DNA from: an uncultured Verrucomicrobiota bacterium
GTDB taxonomy: Bacteria; Verrucomicrobiota; Verrucomicrobiae; Opitutales; Opitutaceae
Length of the DNA: 11,028 nucleotides
Assembly (NCBI GenBank): GCA_946482165.1
Contig: CAMLQS010000157.1
Location: 1 to 11,028, forward strand
Direction of reading: 5' to 3'
Numbering within the stretch: position 1 is the first letter of the stretch; each line of letters opens with the position of its first letter. A program made the position numbers and the translations under genes. Under the pieces are notes generated by a model that had not been told where the DNA came from, ran no database searches, and saw only the letters and a program-made list of their open reading frames with translations. Positions 1-6,841 of this stretch are shown in pieces.

Positions 1-1
1 G

Positions 2-550
2 ATGCGCGCGGCCGCCGAGCGACGATTCGCGGGCGACCCGCGTTTCGTCAGCGTCGCCGCAAGCGCCGAAGCCACCACGCTCCCCGACAACTCCGTCGAT
101 CTCGTGGTCGCCGCGCAGGCGTTCCACTGGTTCGCCACGGCCGACTGCCGTCGCGAGTTCGCACGCATCCTGCGCCCCGGCGGCTCGGTCGCTCTCGTGT
201 GGAACGAACGCGAAACCTCCGCGACGCCCTTTCTCTCGGAATACGAGGCGCTGCTGCACCGGCGGGCGACCGACTACGCGAAGGTCAACCACGCCAACGT
301 GGACGCCCACGCCATCGCGGCTTTCTTCTCCCCGGTCGCCTGCTCGCTCGCGCAATTCCCCAATGAGCAACGATTCGACTTCGAGGCGCTGAAGGGACGA
401 CTGCTCTCCTCGTCCTATGCCCCGAACGCCGGCCAGCCGGGCCACGCGGAAATGATCGCCGATCTGGCCGACCTCTTCTCGCGTCACGCCCAAGGCGGCT
501 CCGTCTCGTTTCTCTACACGACGAAACTCTACTTCGGCCGCTTGAGCTGA
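2..550 (+). CDS. Class I SAM-dependent methyltransferase, C-terminal part (5' end outside window)
   Basis: This is the C-terminal ~182 residues of a Rossmann-fold methyltransferase that transfers a methyl group from S-adenosylmethionine to an unidentified substrate, probably in the cytosol. The visible part holds the post-motif-II segment DNSVDLVVAAQAFHWF (about residues 29-44), where the acidic/aromatic stretch lines the SAM pocket, and then ILRPGGSVALVWNERE (56-71), the typical motif III strand of the Methyltransf_11/25 group. The frame is open to the window edge. The ATG at position 2 is probably internal, because family members are usually ~250-270 residues and carry the SAM-binding G-x-G-x-G loop before this point; that loop is missing here. 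The stop TGA is at 548-550. A GTG start for the next gene follows 15 nt later, so the two are probably cotranscribed. The substrate cannot be told from sequence. Confidence 0.85.
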   Translation: MRAAAERRFAGDPRFVSVAASAEATTLPDNSVDLVVAAQAFHWFATADCRREFARILRPGGSVALVWNERETSATPFLSEYEALLHRRATDYAKVNHANVDAHAIAAFFSPVACSLAQFPNEQRFDFEALKGRLLSSSYAPNAGQPGHAEMIADLADLFSRHAQGGSVSFLYTTKLYFGRLS

Positions 551-565
551 CCCGCGCTACCCGCC

Positions 566-1321
566 GTGCCCGCCTCTCCCCGCGTTCACTCCGATTTTCG
601 CCTCGAAGGGCTCGGCCTGCGCTATGTCATCCGCGTGGAGGCTCCGCTTCCGGCAAAACACGCGTCCGAGTCTTGGCCGACTCTGCTCTGTCTCGACGGC
701 GACGATCAGTTCGAGGCGTTGTGCCAGGCGCGCTCGATGGTCGAGCGCGAGCGCCCCCTGCCCCCGCTCCTCCTCGTCGGCGTCGGCTATGGCGCGAGTT
801 ATCAGGACCCGGGCAACCGCCGCGCGCGCGATTACACGCCCTGCCCGATCGAAGGCGCGCCCGACGGCGGTGGGGCCGACGCCTTTCTCGATTTTCTGGC
901 CACGCGACTTTGGCCCGAACTGGAGCAACGCTTCCCGGTCGCGCGCGATACCCGCGGCATAGCCGGACATTCGCTCGGTGCGCTGTTCGCCCTGCACGCG
1001 CTCTTCAAACCCGCGCCCTTCTTCAACCGCGTGCTCGCGAGCGCGCCCTCGATCTGGTGGGGCGAGCGATCCGTCCTCGCCGCCGCCACCGCGCTGCACG
1101 CCGCGGGCGCCCCGCTGCCCGCGCGGCTCTTCCTCGGCGTCGGCACGCGCGACAGCGAATCGATGACCAGCGATCTCGAGCTGCTCAAAGCGCGCCTCGC
1201 CGCCGCGCCCTTCGCGGGCCTCGACGTCGGATGCGCGCGCTTCGAGGGGAAAAACCACTACAACTCCATCCATCCAGGCTTCCGGGCCGGGCTGGAGTTT
1301 CTTTATCCCGCGCCAACCTGA
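566..1321 (+). CDS. Alpha/beta hydrolase, enterochelin esterase-like (COG2819 type)
   Basis: A 251-residue serine hydrolase of the putative-esterase group (enterochelin esterase/YbbA-like), expected to cleave an ester bond; the substrate is unknown. The nucleophile elbow is GHSLG (residues 134-138, Ser136), followed by the helix ALFALHALF. Near the C-terminus GKNHYNSIHPGF carries the likely catalytic His231, placed as in the family just before the final helix. The acidic member is probably in the GTRDSE segment near residue 190. The early LLCLDGDDQFE segment matches the strand that often reads 'yllDG' in this family. No signal peptide is visible, so it is probably cytoplasmic. The start is a GTG with no clear Shine-Dalgarno, 15 nt after the methyltransferase stop, which suggests coupling. 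No other start fits the conserved N-terminal strand. A hairpin plus T-run lies right after the stop. Confidence 0.85.
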   Translation: MPASPRVHSDFRLEGLGLRYVIRVEAPLPAKHASESWPTLLCLDGDDQFEALCQARSMVERERPLPPLLLVGVGYGASYQDPGNRRARDYTPCPIEGAPDGGGADAFLDFLATRLWPELEQRFPVARDTRGIAGHSLGALFALHALFKPAPFFNRVLASAPSIWWGERSVLAAATALHAAGAPLPARLFLGVGTRDSESMTSDLELLKARLAAAPFAGLDVGCARFEGKNHYNSIHPGFRAGLEFLYPAPT

Positions 1322-1331
1322 TCGCGAGACC

Positions 1332-1358
1332 GCGCCGCGGACACGCGCGGCGCCTTTT
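1332..1358 (+). terminator. Rho-independent terminator after the esterase gene
   Basis: GCGCCGCG (1332-1339) pairs perfectly with CGCGGCGC (1346-1353) around a 6-nt loop, followed by C and TTTT (1355-1358). The hairpin lies 10 nt after the esterase stop in the convergent gap. It ends the + strand unit; on the - strand there is no T-run on the far side, so it would not serve the zinc-ribbon gene as an intrinsic terminator. The U-tract is short. Confidence 0.65.
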
Positions 1359-1741
1359 CACACCAACGCCGACGCCGCCTGCCGGATCTTTTTCAAGCGC
1401 CGTTCCTTGGCTTCGCTCACCTCGCGCCGCCGCGTCTCGAGCTCGTCGGCCGCAAGCATGAGATAACAACCGCAGGTCTCGCAAAGCACCACGTCGGCCG
1501 CCGAAACCAAACTCGCCGCCGTGCCGGTGGGCAGGCGCATGTGGCACTCGCCGCAGACTCCGTTGCGCACCACCGCCACCGCGCGGCGTCCGCGCGCGAT
1601 CCGCCGCTGGAAATGCCCCAGCAGCGAAGACGGCACCTCGCGGCGCAGCTCGAAGGCCTTGGCCGCCGCCTCCGTGCCCTCCGCGGGCTTGGTCAGGAGA
1701 ATCGTCTGAAGTTCGAGGAGTTTTTCTACAATAGGCTTCAT
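1358..1741 (-). CDS. Small C4-type zinc-ribbon protein (CdsZ/COG1579-like C-terminal domain)
   Basis: A 127-residue protein. The N-terminal ~55 residues (MKPIVEKLLELQTILL...) look helical. A zinc ribbon follows: CGEC (Cys63, Cys66) with the family-typical continuation HMRLP, then CETCGCY (Cys87, Cys90, and an additional Cys92). The last ~30 residues are a very charged helix (ETRRREVSEAKERRLKKIRQ). This resembles the ribbon at the end of CdsZ/COG1579 proteins, which normally have a ~160-residue coiled coil in front; here that part is short. The ATG at 1741 is chosen over the longer frame to 1843 because AAAGGGA lies ~6 nt upstream and the extra residues look non-coding. Its role is unknown; nucleic-acid or protein binding is a guess. 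It converges with the esterase gene. Confidence 0.8.
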   Translation of the reverse strand: MKPIVEKLLELQTILLTKPAEGTEAAAKAFELRREVPSSLLGHFQRRIARGRRAVAVVRNGVCGECHMRLPTGTAASLVSAADVVLCETCGCYLMLAADELETRRREVSEAKERRLKKIRQAASALV

Positions 1742-1759
1742 GGCGTCCCTTTCGTTGCA

Positions 1760-1776
1760 GGCCGCGTTCCGCGGCC
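1760..1776 (-). other. Leader hairpin upstream of the zinc-ribbon gene
   Basis: GGCCGCG and CGCGGCC form a perfect 7-bp stem with a 3-nt loop, ending 18 nt before the ATG and just outside the AAAGGGA ribosome-binding region. It would fold in the mRNA leader. It could affect translation or stability, but GC-rich DNA makes such stems by chance fairly often. Confidence 0.35.
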
Positions 1777-1870
1777 GGCACGCTTCGGGTATCAATGCGG
1801 CTCCACGCGACTTATAACCGACATTCGCCAGCCAGCCGACCAAACGCGATCCGCCCCCGAGGCGCCTCGG

Positions 1871-1886
1871 TGCAAACTCTGCACCG
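1871..1886 (-). promoter_or_regulatory. Possible sigma-54 (-24/-12) promoter element
   Basis: Read on the - strand the 16 bases are CGGTGCAGAGTTTGCA. Against the known sigma-54 consensus TGGCACG-N4-TTGC[A/T], the key GG and GC dinucleotides are present at the right spacing, and TTGCA matches fully; the -24 block matches only GG and one C. It points at the zinc-ribbon gene with a start near 1860, giving a ~120-nt leader. It coincides with a 7-bp inverted repeat, so the same bases could instead be an operator or hairpin. It sits beside a sigma-54 activator gene, which raises its plausibility. Confidence 0.3.
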
Positions 1887-1942
1887 GCGAGCCTCCGCGT
1901 GGTGCAAGGAGGCGGAGTGCGGCGGCACGACGCCGCCTTCGA

Positions 1943-1962
1943 CGACGAGACATGTCTCGTCG
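1943..1962. promoter_or_regulatory. Perfect 20-bp palindrome, candidate activator-binding site
   Basis: CGACGAGACATGTCTCGTCG is an uninterrupted palindrome of ten base pairs per half with no loop. It begins 4 nt beyond the regulator's stop codon. A loopless dyad of this length is typical of a DNA site for a dimeric helix-turn-helix protein, and Fis-type activators use such sites. Its centre lies about 92 bp upstream of the start expected from the -24/-12-like element. The alternative is a transcript-end hairpin for the regulator, but no T-run follows on the - strand. No second full copy was seen in the window. Confidence 0.45.
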
Positions 1963-1966
1963 CCCC

Positions 1967-2941
<975 letters not shown>

Positions 2942-3058
2942 CACGGGCTCAGGCTACGGCATGGGCGCTCCCCGCGCCACCGATCCCTTGCCGAAGACTC
3001 CGCGCCTCCGCGGCCCACAATCCGGCAGGGCGGGACCGTCGGGCCCCGCTCCCCGGAC

Positions 3059-5764
3059 TCAGAGACCTACCTCGAACTGGTGCCGCCCCGATTCGACTCG
3101 ATAGACCGAGCGGTCGCCTTCGCGACCGAGCAAAATCACGCCGCTCGTATCCGCGATCTTCACCTCAGCCCCCTCGCGGCTTGGCAGGTAAACGGTCGCG
3201 GTCATGTTCGCCGGCACCGTCGCCGAAAGTCGGAAACGGCCCGCGCGCTGCTCCCATCGCACCGCCACGCGACCGTGCGCGCTCTCGTGTTCCGCCTCGA
3301 CCCACTCCAGTCCGGGAACCGGATGCGGGCGAATGATCGTGTGCTTAAAGCCGGGCGCCTCCTCGTCGGGCGCAAGGCCGGCGAGGTCGCGGTAGAACCA
3401 CTCCGTGACGAACCCGAGAAAGAAGTGGTTCTGCGAGGCGCCGGTCCACGCGCCCCACGATTCCGCAAGCGCCGTGGCGCCCTCCCGGATCTGACGGGCG
3501 TAACCGGGAACCTCCGGGTTGATGATGGTGCGGTAAACAAGGTCCGCTCGCCCGGCGTCGGTGAGCGTGCGGAAAAGATAACGCGTGCCGACGGCCCCCG
3601 TGCTGAAATGCCCGCGTGTCTCGATCTCGCGCAAGAGCGCGGCGAGCACCGCCTCGCGTCGCTCCGGCTCAGCCAGCCCGAGGGCAAGCGGTAGCGTCAG
3701 CGAGGTCTGCGAGCCGGTGCCGTAGAGCTCGGGAGCATCGGGCTTGAAGAACTCGCGATTGAACACGCTCCGGATTTCCGCGGCGCGGGCGCGATACTTC
3801 TCCGCCTCGTCGGCGCGCCCAAGCAACGCGGCGACTTTGGCCATGATCTCCGCATTCTGAAAATAGTGCGCGGTGGCCGTGATCGGGCCGGGCGTGAGGT
3901 TGGCGCGGCCCGGTTTCTCCAGTGTCACGTCATACCAGTCGCCGAGCCCTTCCGCCAACACGCCGCCGGCGGCTCGGCTTTCGAGGTAGGCGAAGTAGCG
4001 AACCATCGCCGGGTAGTGCTCGCGCAGCAGCGAATCGTCCCCGGTGAAGAGATATTGTTGCCACGGCACCAGGATGAACGAGGCGCCCCACTCCGCCGCG
4101 GCGCGGTAGTTGCCTTTGAATACGGTATACTCCGGCGCGATGTTCGGGATGAGGCCCTCGGGCGTCTGCGCCTCGGCCATGTCGCGCATGTTCTTCGCCG
4201 CGAGCCGGTCCAGCCGCCACTCGTAGCGAAGAGCGGGTCCGTTGAGATGATTCTGCTCCAGCCAACCGAGCTTTTCGCGATGCGGGCAGTCGGTGAGGAT
4301 CGAAACCATGTTCGAGCGCTGCGCCCAGCGCACGAGGTCGCGGATGCGGTTCAGCGTCGGGTCGGAGCTGACGAAGCGTCCTGCGGGCTCGGCCGTCGAA
4401 TGCACGACGACTTGCTCGATCGACTCCACCTGCGGGCGCGCGCCGCCTTCGCTCACGGGCGACAGCTCGACGTAGAGATAGCGCGAGCCGAGGTAATAGA
4501 ACTGCGGGAACCAGTTCTCCTCGCCGTCGGTGGACTTGGTGTAGCTCCACCACGCGCTGCCGCGGTGGGCGCCGCCCATGGTGGAGCGGTTGATCGTGCC
4601 ATCCTCGTTCACCACTTCGCCGGCGGTGAGCTTGACCGTCGAGCCGGCCGGGCCGCTTACCCGGAGGCGCGGCATGAAGGACGCGTTTTGGCCGAAGTCG
4701 TAAAGCTCCACGCCGGGCGCGAGCTCGCGACGCGCCGCGACGGCGCGCGTTTCGATGGGCGCCACCGGCTCGGCCGCATGGCTCATCCCGCGTAGAACGC
4801 CGCTTTCGCCGGTGAACAACGCGGCCGACGTCCAGCCCGCATCGGAAAACCCGGGGCGGTTCCATCCGGCTTGCACGCGCCGTGCGTCGAAATCCTCGCC
4901 GCCATAGATGCTGGAGAACGTGATCGGGCCCGGATGCGTCTTCCAGGTCTCGTCGGACGATACCGTCTCGACAACACCGTCCGCGTATTCGAGCCGGAGT
5001 TGCAGGATCGCGCGCTGCGCGCCGAAGGAGCCCTTGAACTTCGCGAAGCGGCCCTCCGGGCGCACGACGTGCAGCATGCCGTTTCCGAGCGAGAGGCCGG
5101 CCGCGTTGGCGCCTTCGCGCAGCAGGGCGGTGACGTCGCGGGTGTCGTAGAGCACCGTGTCGGCGTAGTCGGTCCAGCCGGGTGAAAGCACATCGACGCC
5201 GGCTTTCGCGCCGTTGAAAAACAACTCGTAGTGGCCAAGCCCCGACACGTGGACCAGGGCGCGACGCAGTCCGGGGCGCACGGTGAATTCGCGCCGTAGC
5301 AAGGTGTTTTCCAACCGCTCGGCCCCGGCGGCGGTGATCCAGCGCGCATCGCCCCACTCTTTTGCGGCGAGCAGGCCCATGGTCCAGCGCGCGGGCTCGC
5401 TCCACCCGGAAACGCGTCCGTCGCGGTCCCAACTACGCACCCGCCAATGGACGGTTTGCGACGAGCCGAGGTCGCGACCGGCGTAGGGCAGAAGCGTGGT
5501 GTCGTCGCTCTCCACGCGGCCGCTGTCCCAAAGGTCGGCTTTGCCGTCGGCAAGCAGCTCGGTCGTGCTGGCCGCCTGAATCTGCCACGCGGTCTGTCGC
5601 TGGCCGCGCCCGTCGGAAGCCACGCGCCAGGAGAGGCGCGGCGCGGCAGTGTCGACGCCAAGCGGATCCGTCCCGAGTTCGCAACGAGGCGCCTCGACGC
5701 GATACTCTGCGCCGAGGCGCGAAACGGCGAAGAGCAGGCAGGCGACGAGGAGGCGCGTTTTCAC
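3059..5764 (-). CDS. Secreted alpha-L-rhamnosidase, glycoside hydrolase family 78
   Basis: A 901-residue inverting enzyme expected to release terminal alpha-L-rhamnose from a polysaccharide or glycoside. A short Sec signal peptide (KTRLLVACLLFAVSRLGA, about 2-19) leads into an N-terminal beta-sandwich (CELGTDPLGVDTAAPRLSW, 28-46), then the galactose-binding-like domain with HYELFFNGAKAGVDVLSPGWTDY split over 178-200, a further beta domain, the (alpha/alpha)6 catalytic domain (about 465-800) and a C-terminal beta domain. The acidic motif is TDCPHREKLGWLEQ (491-504), with Glu497 as probable general acid. The second motif is GASQNHFFLGFVTEWFYRDLAG (775-796), with Glu788 as probable general base. 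GWLEQ replaces the more common GWTGD. The start is the GTG at 5764, which overlaps the upstream stop as GTGA and places the signal peptide first. An in-frame extension to 5914 lies inside the upstream gene and is not used. Last of the five-gene operon. Confidence 0.93.
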   Translation of the reverse strand: MKTRLLVACLLFAVSRLGAEYRVEAPRCELGTDPLGVDTAAPRLSWRVASDGRGQRQTAWQIQAASTTELLADGKADLWDSGRVESDDTTLLPYAGRDLGSSQTVHWRVRSWDRDGRVSGWSEPARWTMGLLAAKEWGDARWITAAGAERLENTLLRREFTVRPGLRRALVHVSGLGHYELFFNGAKAGVDVLSPGWTDYADTVLYDTRDVTALLREGANAAGLSLGNGMLHVVRPEGRFAKFKGSFGAQRAILQLRLEYADGVVETVSSDETWKTHPGPITFSSIYGGEDFDARRVQAGWNRPGFSDAGWTSAALFTGESGVLRGMSHAAEPVAPIETRAVAARRELAPGVELYDFGQNASFMPRLRVSGPAGSTVKLTAGEVVNEDGTINRSTMGGAHRGSAWWSYTKSTDGEENWFPQFYYLGSRYLYVELSPVSEGGARPQVESIEQVVVHSTAEPAGRFVSSDPTLNRIRDLVRWAQRSNMVSILTDCPHREKLGWLEQNHLNGPALRYEWRLDRLAAKNMRDMAEAQTPEGLIPNIAPEYTVFKGNYRAAAEWGASFILVPWQQYLFTGDDSLLREHYPAMVRYFAYLESRAAGGVLAEGLGDWYDVTLEKPGRANLTPGPITATAHYFQNAEIMAKVAALLGRADEAEKYRARAAEIRSVFNREFFKPDAPELYGTGSQTSLTLPLALGLAEPERREAVLAALLREIETRGHFSTGAVGTRYLFRTLTDAGRADLVYRTIINPEVPGYARQIREGATALAESWGAWTGASQNHFFLGFVTEWFYRDLAGLAPDEEAPGFKHTIIRPHPVPGLEWVEAEHESAHGRVAVRWEQRAGRFRLSATVPANMTATVYLPSREGAEVKIADTSGVILLGREGDRSVYRVESGRHQFEVGL

Positions 5765-6834
5765 AGCTTCGCGGGGTCGAGGACCACGTGTTTGATCGAT
5801 TCGCGATTCAGCGTGTAAGTGATGTGGACCAAGCCGTCGGAAGACTGGATGACCGCCGGGTAGGCGTAGCCGCTCTTGCAGGGCTCGGTCTCGAGCGTCA
5901 CCGCGCGGCGCCAATGGAGGCCGTCGCTGGAAACGGCGACATCAAGCGGCCAACGGTCGCCCTTGGCCTCGTCGGCGCGGTGGCCGGAGTGGTTGTAGAC
6001 GAGCAACTGCCTGCCGTCGGCCAGCGTGACCGCGTCGGTGCCGGAGTTGGGGTTGGGCAACTCGATGGCCGTTTGCGGGCTCCAAGTCTGCCCGCCGTCC
6101 TTCGACCAGGTCTGGGCGATGACGCCCTGCTTGGTGCGGCTCAACGCCTGAAGGCGCCCGTCGGAGTGGAAAAGCACGCTCGGCTGGATCGCATCGAAGC
6201 CGGGACCCTTTTTCACGGGGCCGATTTTCTCCCAAGTCGCACCCTGGTCGGCCGAACGCTCGAAGTGGACGAGCCAGCCCTCGGCGTCTTTGTCGCCGGA
6301 CGAGCTTTTATTGCCCTCCGTGCTGGTCGGCGAAAGCCAGGATCCGTCGGCGAGCACGACCGGTTTGTTTTTGATCGGGCCGAGGAAACCTTCCGGCAAA
6401 CGACGCGGCGCGCCCCAGGTGCGTCCGCCGTCCGTCGAGGTGATCAGCATGCCCCACCACTCGCGCGGGTTCGGGCCGACCTTGTAGAAAAGCTGCAAGG
6501 GCGCGCCCTTCGGCGCGAAGAGCACGGGGTTCCACGTCGGCATGCGCGGCGCGCCCTCCGGCTGCACTCCGTCGGCCACCATCACGCCGGGCTGCCAACG
6601 ACCCTCCGCGTGATGCGCGACGTAGATGCACACGTCGGGATTGCGCTCCTTGGTGCCGCCAAACCACGAGGCCACGAGGTGGCCGGGCGACGCCTCGACG
6701 ATGGTCGACGCATGGCATTCCGGGTAGGGCGCGCCGGGGTTGATCAACTCGGCGCGCACGACGGCCGGATGCGGCGCGACGGAGGCCCGAAGCAGGGACA
6801 CGGAAGCCAGGGCAAGCAGAAGGAAGCGGTTCAT
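5761..6834 (-). CDS. Secreted BNR-repeat / sialidase-fold protein (BNR_2 family, annotated as exo-alpha-sialidase)
   Basis: A 357-residue exported beta-propeller protein. The signal peptide is MNRFLLLALASVSLLRASVA (1-20). Asp-box repeats mark the propeller blades: STDGGRTW (133-140), SADQGATW (194-201), SKDGGQTW (244-251) and a degenerate SSDGLHW (302-308). The conserved family ends are present: PECHASTIVE with WFGGTKERNPDV (38-68), and YAYPAVIQ with VHITYTLNRESIKHVVLDP (323-354). True GH33 sialidases carry an F/Y-R-I-P arginine motif near the N-terminus; I do not see it, so sialic acid is an unlikely substrate. Beside a rhamnosidase it more probably acts on a plant or algal glycan; lyases and hydrolases for Rha-GlcA linkages also use propeller folds. 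The ATG at 6834 lies 7 nt after the symporter stop with no Shine-Dalgarno. The stop overlaps the rhamnosidase start. Confidence 0.85.
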   Translation of the reverse strand: MNRFLLLALASVSLLRASVAPHPAVVRAELINPGAPYPECHASTIVEASPGHLVASWFGGTKERNPDVCIYVAHHAEGRWQPGVMVADGVQPEGAPRMPTWNPVLFAPKGAPLQLFYKVGPNPREWWGMLITSTDGGRTWGAPRRLPEGFLGPIKNKPVVLADGSWLSPTSTEGNKSSSGDKDAEGWLVHFERSADQGATWEKIGPVKKGPGFDAIQPSVLFHSDGRLQALSRTKQGVIAQTWSKDGGQTWSPQTAIELPNPNSGTDAVTLADGRQLLVYNHSGHRADEAKGDRWPLDVAVSSDGLHWRRAVTLETEPCKSGYAYPAVIQSSDGLVHITYTLNRESIKHVVLDPAKL

Positions 6835-6841
6835 GGGGATG

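Larger units (their letters stand above)
1742..1966. other. Intergenic region between the regulator and the zinc-ribbon gene, dense in inverted repeats
   Basis: This 225-nt gap has no credible gene. From the regulator stop towards the zinc-ribbon start it holds: a perfect 20-bp palindrome (1943-1962); a 6-bp stem GGCGGC/GCCGCC (1921-1937); a 6-bp stem GCCTCC/GGAGGC with an 11-nt loop (1891-1913); a 7-bp inverted repeat CGGTGCA/TGCACCG (1868-1886); a TATAAG box on the - strand (1811-1816); and the leader hairpin (1760-1776). A GACCAA at 1838-1843 reads TTGGTC on the - strand, but 21 nt from TATAAG, which is too long for a normal sigma-70 spacer. The region probably contains the zinc-ribbon promoter and the regulator transcript end. 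Confidence 0.6.

Noticed and set aside
3030..3049. GCGGG/CCCGC stem between GH78 and the activator as an operon terminator
   Set aside because: Only 5 bp with a 10-nt loop and no T-run on the - strand. Readthrough into the activator remains as likely.
5765..5914. 50-residue N-terminal extension of GH78
   Set aside because: It lies wholly within the BNR gene, and would bury the signal peptide that begins right after the GTG at 5764.
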